From Erysipelotrichales bacterium (GTDB taxonomy: Bacteria; Bacillota_I; Bacilli_A; Erysipelotrichales; Erysipelotrichaceae), in contig CAJTFG010000004.1 in NCBI GenBank assembly GCA_910575705.1, forward strand, positions 62,001 to 126,000: a stretch of DNA of 64,000 bases, read 5' to 3'. Below are positions 51,621 through 59,769 of the stretch, in pieces. A model generated the notes under the pieces. That model saw nothing but the letters and a program-made list of their open reading frames with translations, was not told the origin of the DNA and ran no database searches. Within the stretch, counting starts at the first letter, position 1; each line of letters begins with the position of its first letter. The translations under genes and the position numbers were made by a program.

Positions 51621-51828
51621 AAATGTTATCCCTCTCTTTCGCTCATATGATAGCATACTTTTTTATTTCAGCAATCAAACACACTGAAATGCCCATAAAA
51701 ACAACTAATTGTTCGTAAAAATGGACTTGATTATGAGAAGTATACATAAAAGTTATATATATAAAAAAGGAAAATGATGGATATTGCAGCTTTTGATGAT
51801 AAAAACAATTCGTATAATGGTATAATGG

Positions 51829-51862
51829 TTCATAAAAGCTTATTGACAGTATAATTTTATGG
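51829..51862. promoter_or_regulatory. Candidate operator and promoter of the PTS operon
   Basis: TTCATAAAA (51829-51837) and TTTTATGG (51855-51862) flank TTGACA (51843-51848). Further CATAAAA-type words lie at 51693 and 51744. The region between sgcQ and the aldolase gene is otherwise gene-free. Confidence 0.4.
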
Positions 51863-51904
51863 CTTCTATAATTTAAATAAATAGATACAATCAGGAGGTA
51901 TTCT

Positions 51905-52540
51905 ATGTTTGAAAAAGAGAAAAAACAGATGATTGAAGCAGCTTTGAAAATGAAGGAATATCATTTAATTTCCTTAACTGGAGGGAATGTCAGCATGCGT
52001 GTTGCAGAAGATAAATACCTGGTAACTCCCTCAGGCATGTATTATGAAACCATGAAGCCGGAGGATATCGTATTGATTAACGGCCGGTGTGAAGTTTTGG
52101 AAGGAAAGAGAAAGCCGTCTTCTGACGCCAGTGCTCTAGTTTATATTTTTGAGCATAAAAAGGAAGTCGGCGCCATTGTTCACACACATCAGCCGTATGC
52201 TACGGCAATAGGCTTAAATAACGACAAATTGCCTGCCTGTCTGGTAACAATTATCGACGCTAACCATGCAGATGTACCAGTTGCGCCGTGGACGCCTTCT
52301 CAGGATGTCGGTATGGGCAAACTTTGCGTAGAATATGCAACGGATGCCAATGCAGTAATCATGAAGAATCATGGTGTTATTGCGTTCGGTGCAGATCTGG
52401 AGGAAGCACTGTTTGGGGTTGTATATTTGGAAGAGGCCGCAAAGACTTATGTATTGGCAAGAATCATGGGAGAGGTTGAAGAACTTCCGCCGGAAGAAAT
52501 AGCTAAAGAAAGAAGCGGCTGGGTAAATTACGGACAATAG
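51905..52540 (+). CDS. Class II aldolase/adducin family protein
   Basis: This 211-residue enzyme has the zinc-dependent aldolase/epimerase fold: SLTGGNVSMRV, LVTPSGMYYETMKPEDIV, KPSSDAS, IVHTHQPYA (metal His residues), and KNHGVIAFG. Relatives include L-fuculose-phosphate aldolase and L-ribulose-5-phosphate 4-epimerase. As a distinct UlaF gene lies downstream, this one may be an aldolase for another intermediate. AGGAGG lies 8 bases ahead of the ATG. It is the first gene of the + strand operon with the PTS genes. Confidence 0.85.
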   Translation: MFEKEKKQMIEAALKMKEYHLISLTGGNVSMRVAEDKYLVTPSGMYYETMKPEDIVLINGRCEVLEGKRKPSSDASALVYIFEHKKEVGAIVHTHQPYATAIGLNNDKLPACLVTIIDANHADVPVAPWTPSQDVGMGKLCVEYATDANAVIMKNHGVIAFGADLEEALFGVVYLEEAAKTYVLARIMGEVEELPPEEIAKERSGWVNYGQ

Positions 52541-52665
52541 TTAATATCAATCATTCATATAATTAATGAATTGATCGTATGGTTCTATTGTTTAAAGGAA
52601 CGAAAGCCTTTACAATGAAATTGAGCTAGTTTTGAAGTAGTTTGCAAATGGAAGGAGGATTTCAT

Positions 52666-53127
52666 ATGCTGAAAACATTTGTAGAAAAAAATCATTACTC
52701 ATTTCATCAATCCTTTAATAATTGGCATGACGCTATTTATTATGGCGCAGAGCCGCTGTTAAAGGATGGAACGATTGATGAAGAGTACATTGAACAGATC
52801 ATACAAAATGTTGAAACATATGGTCCTTATATCATTATTGATCCAGGGCGCGTCGCAATGCCGCATTCGACACTAGGAGGAAAAGGTGTTCATAATACGG
52901 CAATCTGCTTTATGAAGGTGGAAGAGCCTGTTGTTTTTGATCCAGAAGACCACAGCAAAGATGCCAGGCTGTTTTTCACCCTTGCGGCAGTAAATCCAGA
53001 TGAGCACTTGACAAACATGATGGCACTGGCAAATATGCTGTCTACTGAGGGGCTGATTGATGATTTGCTTGAAGTGCAAAATCCGGAAGATTTGTTAAAG
53101 CTACATGAGAAGTACTTCAAAATTTAG
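52666..53127 (+). CDS. ulaC: PTS EIIA component, ascorbate type
   Basis: This 153-residue protein is a mannitol/fructose-type EIIA of the UlaC group. It has WHDAIYYGAEPLLKDGTI at the start, IIIDPGRVAMPHSTLGG with the phosphorylated histidine in MPHS, and FFTLAAVNPDEHLTNMMALANML in the second half. It takes phosphate from HPr and gives it to EIIB. The ATG at 52666 has AAGGAGG upstream. It is followed after 24 bases by the EIIC gene. Confidence 0.9.
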   Translation: MLKTFVEKNHYSFHQSFNNWHDAIYYGAEPLLKDGTIDEEYIEQIIQNVETYGPYIIIDPGRVAMPHSTLGGKGVHNTAICFMKVEEPVVFDPEDHSKDARLFFTLAAVNPDEHLTNMMALANMLSTEGLIDDLLEVQNPEDLLKLHEKYFKI

Positions 53128-53151
53128 TACCCAATAAAGGAGGGAAAGGTT

Positions 53152-54648
53152 ATGGATTTTTTAGTCTCTATTTGGAGTTATTTTGTTAATAATTTCTTAA
53201 CACAGCCTGCTTATTTTATCGGTTTGATAGTATTTGTAGGTTATGTTCTTTTAAGAAAACCATTCTACGAATGTTTTTCTGGATTTATTAAAGCAACTGT
53301 CGGTTACATGATCCTTGCTGTAGGATCCGGAGGATTGTCTTCTTCCTTTAAACCGATCATCGCAGCTTTGCAGAATCGTTTTGATTTGACGGCAATGGTG
53401 CTGGACACTTATCAGGGTCAGACGGCAGCACAGTCAGCGATGGAGGCATGCGGTAAATCGTTCTCTCAGGCGATGCTATTGCTGCTGTTTGCATTCATCT
53501 TTAATATATTGCTTGTACGTTTCCAAAAATATACAAAGATGAGAGCGGTATTTACAACTGGTCACATTCAGACACAGCAAGCAACGATTGCATTCTGGAT
53601 CATCTTTACTTGCTTCCCGCAGCTGGGTAATTTACCATTGCTTGTTATCATGTCTTTATTGCTGGGACTTTACTGGGCGACAGGTTCCAACCTGACAGTG
53701 GATTTGGCACAGGAATTGACCGATGGTGCAGGCTTCTGCGTGGCTCATCAGCAAATGTTCGGTATCGCTATCTGGTCTGCGATTGGTAAAAAATTATTCA
53801 GCAGCAAGGGTGGAAAGGCAAAACGTCTGGAAGATTACGAGCTTCCTGGATGGCTTTCTATCTTCAATGAAAACATTGTTGCTACATCCGTTTTGATGAC
53901 GCTGTTCTTCTCTGTTATTTTATTGGTATTAGGAAAAGATTATCTGATAGCATCTGGAATGCTGAAAGAAGGAAGTAGCTTCTTATTCTATATCTTAACG
54001 ACTTCACTGAACTTTGCGGTTTATCTGTCTATCCTGCAGCTTGGAGTTCGTACGTTCGTTGGTGAATTGACAAATTCATTCCAGGGTATTCAGCAGAAAT
54101 TGCTTCCCGGTTCTATGCCTGGTATCGACTGTGCTGCATCTTACGGTTTTGCGCCTGCGAATGCAGTTACCTTCGGTTTCATCTTCGGTGCAGCAGGACA
54201 GTTCCTTGTTATCATTGCATTGGTAATGATGAAATCTCCGGTTCTTGCAATTGCAGGATTCGTACCTGTATTCTTCGATAATGCAACGATCTCCGTATAT
54301 GTAAACTCTCATGCAGGTGCTAAGGCTGCTATGTTATGTTCATTCTTATCTGGTATTTTACAGGTAGTTTGCTCAGTATTGGCTGCACAGTTCTTCGTAT
54401 ACAACGGTGTAGGCGTATTAACAACAGATGCTCCGGGATGGATGGCTATGTTCGACTGGGCTGTTATCTGGCCGGGATTCGGTGCGGTAATGCACTATCT
54501 GAGCTATATCGGTGTTGCAATTGTAGCAATCGTATTAATTGCTATTCCTCAGCTGCAGTATCGCAAGAATCCAGAAGGTTACTTCCTGTGTGTAAATGAT
54601 TGGGAAGCATACAAGAAACTTCGTGAAGAAAAAGCTTCAAATGCATAA
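53152..54648 (+). CDS. ulaA: PTS EIIC component, L-ascorbate permease
   Basis: This 498-residue membrane protein matches the UlaA/SgaT permease family. It has about eleven hydrophobic segments, and typical blocks such as GYMILAVGSGGLSSSFKPII, TGHIQTQQATIAFWIIF, FCVAHQQMFGIAIW, GIDCAASYGFAPANAVTFGF and GFVPVFFDNATISVYVN. It transports and phosphorylates L-ascorbate, or a related sugar acid, with UlaB and UlaC. AAGGAGGGAAAGG precedes the ATG. It is the third gene of the operon. Confidence 0.95.
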   Translation: MDFLVSIWSYFVNNFLTQPAYFIGLIVFVGYVLLRKPFYECFSGFIKATVGYMILAVGSGGLSSSFKPIIAALQNRFDLTAMVLDTYQGQTAAQSAMEACGKSFSQAMLLLLFAFIFNILLVRFQKYTKMRAVFTTGHIQTQQATIAFWIIFTCFPQLGNLPLLVIMSLLLGLYWATGSNLTVDLAQELTDGAGFCVAHQQMFGIAIWSAIGKKLFSSKGGKAKRLEDYELPGWLSIFNENIVATSVLMTLFFSVILLVLGKDYLIASGMLKEGSSFLFYILTTSLNFAVYLSILQLGVRTFVGELTNSFQGIQQKLLPGSMPGIDCAASYGFAPANAVTFGFIFGAAGQFLVIIALVMMKSPVLAIAGFVPVFFDNATISVYVNSHAGAKAAMLCSFLSGILQVVCSVLAAQFFVYNGVGVLTTDAPGWMAMFDWAVIWPGFGAVMHYLSYIGVAIVAIVLIAIPQLQYRKNPEGYFLCVNDWEAYKKLREEKASNA

Positions 54649-54682
54649 ATATAAATAATAATTTAAAGAAGGAGATAATTCC

Positions 54683-54973
54683 ATGATTAAAATTCTTATT
54701 TGCTGCGCCAGTGGATCTGGGACAAGTATGTTGATGAAATTGACTGTTGAGAAAGCTTGTAAAGCAAGCGGCTTGGATGCAAAGGTGACACATTCTCCGA
54801 TTGCTGAGGGAAAATCAGCTGCTACTCAATATGATCTTGTATTTACTTCGCCTAATTTCTTAAATATGTTTGATAGCGCAAAAGCGGCAGGTATAAAAGT
54901 TTGTCCGCTGAAGAACCCATTATCTGATGCTGAAGTTAAACAGCATTTGCAGGAGTGCGGATTTGTAAAATAA
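54683..54973 (+). CDS. ulaB: PTS EIIB component, ascorbate type
   Basis: This 96-residue protein has the EIIB_2 fold with the phosphorylated cysteine in the loop LICCASGSGTSMLM (two adjacent cysteines, the P-loop one followed by ASGSGTS). It passes phosphate from UlaC to the incoming substrate on UlaA. AAGAAGGAG precedes the ATG. The order IIA-IIC-IIB in this operon differs from the ulaA-B-C order of Escherichia coli. A hairpin with a T-run follows, so downstream genes may be expressed at a lower level. Confidence 0.92.
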   Translation: MIKILICCASGSGTSMLMKLTVEKACKASGLDAKVTHSPIAEGKSAATQYDLVFTSPNFLNMFDSAKAAGIKVCPLKNPLSDAEVKQHLQECGFVK

Positions 54974-54978
54974 GAAAA

Positions 54979-55007
54979 GCCAGGCTTCTAAACGGGAGCC
55001 TGGTTTT
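54979..55007 (+). terminator. Terminator or attenuator inside the ula operon
   Basis: CCAGGCT (54980-54986 region) pairs with AGCCTGG (54997-55003), followed by TTTT. As the genes beyond are on the same strand and pathway, it is probably leaky. Confidence 0.55.
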
Positions 55008-55034
55008 AACGATAATACATAATAGGAGATGTTT

Positions 55035-56069
55035 ATGAAAGCAGAGAAAAGAAAAGTTGCTGATTTAAAAAGAGCGTATGCTACCAATACGCTGGTGTTT
55101 AATGACAAACCTTATGTTTTGTATGCTTCGGAAGCAAGTGTTGACGAACCCGGATATGCCTATGCTGTTCCTATGGATAATTTAGATCAAAAAGAAATCA
55201 TTTGGGATAATGCCGGAGGATGCATGTCTATCCTGCAGCATCCGTATCATAACAATATGTTTATTGCTGTGCAGGAGTTTTATTTAAAGCAGACGCCATC
55301 GAAAGCAAAACTGGTAACCGGTCTTAGAAAGGATGACGGAAGCTGGGAAATCAAAGATTTGCTGCATCTTCCGTTTCTGCATCGCTTTGGTATTCTGAAG
55401 GACGATGATAAAGTTTATTTGGTAGCCTGTACTATTGCACAGGATAAAAAAGATAAAGAAGATTGGTCAAGACCGGGTGAAGTATGGGTAGGAGAACTGC
55501 CAGAAGATAATAGTGAAGTAAAGCTATCTTTATTGAAAACAGGGTTGTACCGAAATCACGGCTTCTATTCAAATAAAGAAAATGGTAGGGATGTTATTTA
55601 TATAGGAAGTGACAGCGGAATTCATCGTATATTTTGTGATAACGGACAATTGCATCTTGAAAAGGTACTCGATGGAAAAATCGGTGAAGTAGCGTTGCAG
55701 GATATTGATATGGATGGAAAACTGGAAATGATGACAATTGAACCGTTCCATGGAAATCAGATCTGCATTTATCATTTGGATGAGAATAATGTATATCAGA
55801 AGGTCTGGACATATGAAAATCAAATTGATTTTGCTCATACGCTGAGCGGAGATACCTTATTAGGAAAGCCTTGTTTCGTTGCCGGTGTAAGAAGGATGGC
55901 TGCCGAATGCTTTGCTGTGACATATGAATACGGACAGTATGCAGTTACCGTGCTGGATACGGAAGGCGGACCGGCAAATCTCTGTGTCATTCATTATGAA
56001 AACGAAGATTATATATCATGCGCAAATCATACAAAAAACGAATGCGCTTTATATAAGATAGGAGAATGA
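55035..56069 (+). CDS. Uncharacterised propeller-like protein of the ascorbate operon
   Basis: This 344-residue soluble protein has no signal peptide. It is beta-rich with repeated blade-like segments, for instance GGCMSILQHPYHNNMFIAVQ, HRFGILKDDDKVYLVAC, GLYRNHGFYSNKENGRDVIYIGSD, and LQDIDMDGKLEMMTIEPFHGNQI, the last like an FG-GAP/VCBS blade (DxDxDG). The pattern suggests a beta-propeller of six or seven blades, possibly an enzyme or sugar-binding protein in the cytoplasm. I do not recognise a named family. The ATG at 55035 has AGGAG 7 bases upstream. It lies between ulaB and ulaF on the same strand. Confidence 0.7.
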   Translation: MKAEKRKVADLKRAYATNTLVFNDKPYVLYASEASVDEPGYAYAVPMDNLDQKEIIWDNAGGCMSILQHPYHNNMFIAVQEFYLKQTPSKAKLVTGLRKDDGSWEIKDLLHLPFLHRFGILKDDDKVYLVACTIAQDKKDKEDWSRPGEVWVGELPEDNSEVKLSLLKTGLYRNHGFYSNKENGRDVIYIGSDSGIHRIFCDNGQLHLEKVLDGKIGEVALQDIDMDGKLEMMTIEPFHGNQICIYHLDENNVYQKVWTYENQIDFAHTLSGDTLLGKPCFVAGVRRMAAECFAVTYEYGQYAVTVLDTEGGPANLCVIHYENEDYISCANHTKNECALYKIGE

Positions 56070-56071
56070 TT

Positions 56072-56764
56072 ATGCTGGAAATTCTAAAGAAAACCGTATG
56101 TGAAGCAAATTTGGAACTGGTTAAATACGGACTGGTTACATTTACCTGGGGGAATGTTTCAGGTATAGATGAAAGCGGACAATATGTTGTCATCAAGCCC
56201 AGCGGCGTAGAATATGATCGTATGAAACCGGAAGATATGGTTGTGACGGATTTAAACGGAACGGTTATAGAAGGAAAATTAAAGCCCTCCAGCGATCTTA
56301 TGACACATCTTGTTATGTATAAAAATTTTCATGGGATTAAAGGTATCGTTCATACGCATTCACGTAATGCTACATCTTTTGCTCAAAGCCTAAAAGATAT
56401 TCAGCCGTATGGAACGACGCACGGTGATTATTTTCATGGGGTTATTCCATGTACTCGTTTAATGAAAAAAGAAGAAATTGAAGGCGACTATGAATTAGAA
56501 ACAGGGAAGGTCATAGTAGAGACATTGAAAATCAGAGATATTGATCCTCTCGCTGTTCCAGCTGTGCTTGTTGCTTCTCATGGCCCGTTCGCATGGGGAA
56601 CAGATCCGAAAAATGCAGTGCATAATGCCGTGGTATTGGAAGAGCTTGCCTATATGGCACATATGACAGAAAATATTAATCCGGAAACTTCACCGATGCA
56701 GAAAGATCTTTTAGATAAACATTTTTTTCGGAAACATGGGGAGCATGCCTATTATGGACAGTAA
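56072..56764 (+). CDS. ulaF: L-ribulose-5-phosphate 4-epimerase
   Basis: This 230-residue enzyme converts L-ribulose-5-phosphate to D-xylulose-5-phosphate. It has the class II aldolase fold with TFTWGNVSGID, VVIKPSGVEYDRMKPEDMVV, KPSSDLMTHL, IVHTHSRNATSFAQ (metal histidines), THGDYFHG, and ASHGPFAWG, and ends HGEHAYYGQ as in AraD/UlaF. The length is that of UlaF. The ATG at 56072 was chosen for AGGAGA about 8 bases upstream. The second ulaE overlaps its end by 11 bases. Confidence 0.94.
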   Translation: MLEILKKTVCEANLELVKYGLVTFTWGNVSGIDESGQYVVIKPSGVEYDRMKPEDMVVTDLNGTVIEGKLKPSSDLMTHLVMYKNFHGIKGIVHTHSRNATSFAQSLKDIQPYGTTHGDYFHGVIPCTRLMKKEEIEGDYELETGKVIVETLKIRDIDPLAVPAVLVASHGPFAWGTDPKNAVHNAVVLEELAYMAHMTENINPETSPMQKDLLDKHFFRKHGEHAYYGQ

Positions 56765-57602
56765 CTATCGTTTAGGACTTTACGAGAAAGCAATGCCGAA
56801 TTTTCTTAGTATTGCTGAAAAGCTAACATATGCGAAGAAATTTGGGTTTGATTATTTGGAATTAAGCATTGATGAGAGCGATGAAAAGCTGAAGCGTCTG
56901 GATATGCCATGGATAGAGAGAAAGAAAATAATAGATGCCATGCATGAGAACGGAATATCCATTGATTCTATCTGTTTAAGCGGTCATAGAAAATATCCGA
57001 TGGGTTCCTTGCAGGAATCCGTTGTGAAACGCTCTATGGAAATCATGGAAAAAGCAATCCTATTGGCAAAAGATCTCGGCATACGTATGATTCAGCTGGC
57101 AGGATATGATGTTTATTATGAACAGGGTAATGACAGAACAAAACAATTCTTTCAACAAAATTTGAAGAAAGCGGTAAGCATGGCAAGCAGATATGGCTTG
57201 CTGCTAGGTTTTGAAACGATGGAAACACCTTTTATGGATACGGTTGAAAAAGCTATGACATATGTAACTCAGGTCGATAGTTCGTATTTGCATGTATATC
57301 CGGATATTGGAAATCTAACCAATGCTGCAAAGCTGTACGGGCATGATGTCAATGAAGATATCAGGAAAGGAAAAGGTCATATAATTGCGGCCCATTTAAA
57401 GGAAACTCTGCCGGGCAAATATCGTGAAATTCCTTATGGAACAGGACATACACAATTTGTCAGCAATATTAGACAATTGGCTGAGCTTGGCGTTTTTATG
57501 TTTGTCGGAGAGTTTTGGTATGTCGGACAGGAAGACTGGCAGGAAGATATAAGAAAGGCAAATGTATTTTTACGCAGTCATTTAGATAGAGTATTTGTAT
57601 AG
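56754..57602 (+). CDS. ulaE: L-xylulose-5-phosphate 3-epimerase (UlaE), copy 2
   Basis: This 282-residue TIM-barrel protein is the second UlaE-type epimerase. Shared features with copy 1 are RLGLYEKAMPNFLSIAEKLTYAKKFGFDYLELSID, LRLDMP, MIQLAGYDVYYE, LLGFETMETPFM, YPDIGNLTNAA, and AAHLKETLPGKYREIPYG. It should interconvert L-xylulose- and L-ribulose-5-phosphate. The ATG at 56754 with GGGGAG upstream starts within the end of ulaF. Having two paralogues on opposite strands of one locus may allow different phosphoketose substrates. Confidence 0.88.
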   Translation: MDSNYRLGLYEKAMPNFLSIAEKLTYAKKFGFDYLELSIDESDEKLKRLDMPWIERKKIIDAMHENGISIDSICLSGHRKYPMGSLQESVVKRSMEIMEKAILLAKDLGIRMIQLAGYDVYYEQGNDRTKQFFQQNLKKAVSMASRYGLLLGFETMETPFMDTVEKAMTYVTQVDSSYLHVYPDIGNLTNAAKLYGHDVNEDIRKGKGHIIAAHLKETLPGKYREIPYGTGHTQFVSNIRQLAELGVFMFVGEFWYVGQEDWQEDIRKANVFLRSHLDRVFV

Positions 57603-57620
57603 CAGAAAGGAGAGAGGAAC

Positions 57621-58436
57621 ATGCAGAAGGAAGTATTACAAAAGCACGCATGCAATATTCGTCGTAATATCATACAGATGGTTTATGACGCTCAAAGCGG
57701 CCATCCGGGAGGTTCTCTAGGAGCAGTAGACATTCTGACATATTTGTATTTTGAAGAAATGGATGTGGATAAGAGCAATGTAGCTTCTCTTGAACGCGAC
57801 CGTTTCGTTTTATCAAAGGGACATACCAGTCCTGCGTTATATGCTGTACTATATGAAGCAGGTTTGCTGCAGGAAGATCTTTCTACATTTCGACAGATAA
57901 ATTCGAAACTGCAGGGACATCCGAATATGAATTACGTAGCTGGCGTCGATATGTCAACAGGTTCTTTAGGGCAGGGAATCAGTACGGCTGTCGGAATGGC
58001 ACTGGCAAACCGTCTGGATCAGAGCAGCCATCGCGTTTATGTGCTTGTAGGAGATGGAGAAAGCGAAGAGGGTCTCGTATGGGAAGCGATGATGGCGGCC
58101 GGTCATTATCAATTGGATAATTTATGTGTGATATTCGATGTTAATCATTTGCAGATTGACGGAAAGATAGAGGATGTCTTAAATCCTATGCCGCTGGATA
58201 AAAAAGCGGAAGCATTTCAATTTCATGTCATCTGCTGTGACGGACATGATTTTGATGATTTGCAAAGAGCGTTCGATGAAGCCGGAAAAACAAAAGGAAA
58301 GCCGACGGCAATTATTGCTAATACGATAAAGGGTAAAGGTGTCTCTTTTATGGAAAATAACTATGCTTGGCATGGAAGTGCACCGAATGAGGAGCAATAT
58401 CTTCAGGCAATGGAAGAATTAAAGGAGGGAATCTAG
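57621..58436 (+). CDS. Transketolase, N-terminal subunit
   Basis: This 271-residue protein carries the thiamine-diphosphate pyrimidine/pyrophosphate binding half of transketolase: QSGHPGGSLGAVDILTYLYF, RDRFVLSKGHTSPALYAVL, GHPNMNYVAGVDMSTGSLGQGIS, the GDG motif VLVGDGESEEGLVWEA, and the metal site near VNHLQIDGK. The C-terminal subunit starts 1 base after its stop. Together they transfer two-carbon units between sugar phosphates and link xylulose-5-phosphate to the pentose phosphate pathway. AAAGGAGAG precedes the ATG. Confidence 0.94.
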   Translation: MQKEVLQKHACNIRRNIIQMVYDAQSGHPGGSLGAVDILTYLYFEEMDVDKSNVASLERDRFVLSKGHTSPALYAVLYEAGLLQEDLSTFRQINSKLQGHPNMNYVAGVDMSTGSLGQGISTAVGMALANRLDQSSHRVYVLVGDGESEEGLVWEAMMAAGHYQLDNLCVIFDVNHLQIDGKIEDVLNPMPLDKKAEAFQFHVICCDGHDFDDLQRAFDEAGKTKGKPTAIIANTIKGKGVSFMENNYAWHGSAPNEEQYLQAMEELKEGI

Positions 58437-58437
58437 C

Positions 58438-59370
58438 ATGGCACAGGAAACGAGAAATGCTTATGGTGAAGAACTCGCTAGATTGATTCAAAAGGATTCT
58501 AATATTGTTGTATTAGATGCAGATTTGACGAAATCGACAAAAACGATTGAAGCAAAGAAAGCATGTGAGGAACGCCATTTCAATGCCGGTATTGCTGAAT
58601 GCAATATGATGGGGATGGCAGCTGGTTTGGCTGCCAGCGGCAAGACGGTTTTTGCCAGCAGTTTTGCAATTTTTGCGGCAGGAAGGGCTTTTGAAATTAT
58701 CCGTAATTCCATCTGCTATCCTAAGTTAAATGTTAAGGTGTGTGCTACGCATGCAGGACTTAGTGTAGGAGAAGACGGAGCGTCTCATCAATCCGTAGAA
58801 GATGTTGCTATTATGCGCAGCATTCCGAATATGCAGGTTTATGTTCCCTGCGATCAATATGAAACCAAGGCGATCATACGTCATGTAGCCAAGGAAAAAG
58901 GCCCCTGCTATGTAAGACTGGGAAGAGGAAAGGCAGAAGACGTTTATCGGGAAGATACTGATTTCAAGATTGGCAGAGTGAATGTTCTGACAGAAGGAAA
59001 AGATGTTTGCTTGTTTGCCATGGGGCTGATGGTACAGGAGGCTCTTCAGGCAAAGGAACTTCTGAAGAAAGAAGAAATTGATGCTGAAGTTGTCAATGTA
59101 TCCTGTATCAAACCCATTGACGAACAGGGCATTATAGATTCTGTCAAGGGTCATAAGCTGGCCTTTGCTTTGGAAGAGCACAGTGTTATAGGAGGGCTTT
59201 ACTCTGCTGTTGCGGAAGTGCTTATCAAGACAACCGGAACCAGACTGCTTCCTATTGGCGTTAATGATACCTTTGGCGAAAGCGGCAAGGCAAAGGATGT
59301 GCTAGAAAAATACGGATTGACAGCGGAGCATATCGTTTCAGCTGTAAAAGAAGAGCTTTTAAAGAAATAA
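58438..59370 (+). CDS. Transketolase, C-terminal subunit
   Basis: This 310-residue protein has the pyrimidine-binding and C-terminal domains of transketolase: VVLDADLTKST, FNAGIAECNMMGMAAGLAASG with the catalytic Glu, THAGLSVGEDGASHQSVEDVAIMR, and a C-terminal Rossmann-like lobe with FAMGLMVQEALQAKELLKKE. It needs the upstream subunit. Split transketolases are usual in Clostridia and relatives. It ends the ascorbate operon, and a terminator with T9 follows. Confidence 0.94.
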   Translation: MAQETRNAYGEELARLIQKDSNIVVLDADLTKSTKTIEAKKACEERHFNAGIAECNMMGMAAGLAASGKTVFASSFAIFAAGRAFEIIRNSICYPKLNVKVCATHAGLSVGEDGASHQSVEDVAIMRSIPNMQVYVPCDQYETKAIIRHVAKEKGPCYVRLGRGKAEDVYREDTDFKIGRVNVLTEGKDVCLFAMGLMVQEALQAKELLKKEEIDAEVVNVSCIKPIDEQGIIDSVKGHKLAFALEEHSVIGGLYSAVAEVLIKTTGTRLLPIGVNDTFGESGKAKDVLEKYGLTAEHIVSAVKEELLKK

Positions 59371-59388
59371 TATGTATAGTTGTGATTG

Positions 59389-59425
59389 AGATCTGTTAGC
59401 TTTATCGGCGCAGATCTTTTTTTTT
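59389..59425 (+). terminator. Terminator of the ascorbate PTS operon
   Basis: AGATCTG (59389-59395) pairs with CAGATCT (59411-59417), then a long T-run. Confidence 0.85.
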
Positions 59426-59442
59426 CGGATAAACGAAGATAC

Positions 59443-59473
59443 AAAAAAACGTCGAGTCATGTGAGATTCGACG
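59443..59473 (-). terminator. Terminator of the tRNA-Arg pair
   Basis: On the - strand, CGTCGA (59468-59473) pairs with TCGACG (59450-59455), then T7. Confidence 0.8.
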
Positions 59474-59480
59474 AAATTAT

Positions 59481-59556
59481 TGGCATCCCCTGCAGGAATC
59501 GAACCTGCACTTAGTCCTTAGGAGGGACCCGTAATATCCATTTTACTAAGGGGATC
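59481..59556 (-). tRNA. tRNA-Arg (anticodon CCT)
   Basis: Acceptor ATCCCCT pairs with AGGGGAT, anticodon CCT in the loop CTCCTAA, T-arm GTTCGATTC, CCA encoded. It lies 12 bases from the next tRNA-Arg and is co-transcribed. Confidence 0.9.
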
Positions 59557-59568
59557 TTTATAAAAAAT

Positions 59569-59645
59569 GGCGCGCCCAACAGGATTTGAACCTGTAACCT
59601 TCTGAATCGGAATCAGATGCTCTATCCAATTGGAGCTATGGGCGC
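59569..59645 (-). tRNA. tRNA-Arg (anticodon CCG)
   Basis: Acceptor GCGCCCA pairs with TGGGCGC, anticodon CCG in the loop TTCCGAT, T-arm GTTCAAATC, CCA encoded. Confidence 0.95.
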
Positions 59646-59769
59646 TGCTATGAAACTGCCCATATATCATACCATACTTCTATTTTTAAATAAAGTTTTA
59701 TCAAGCAAATTTATGTTTCATTTTAGGGAATATGCTATAATAATGAAGTCTTAAGAGGAGAAGGTGTCT

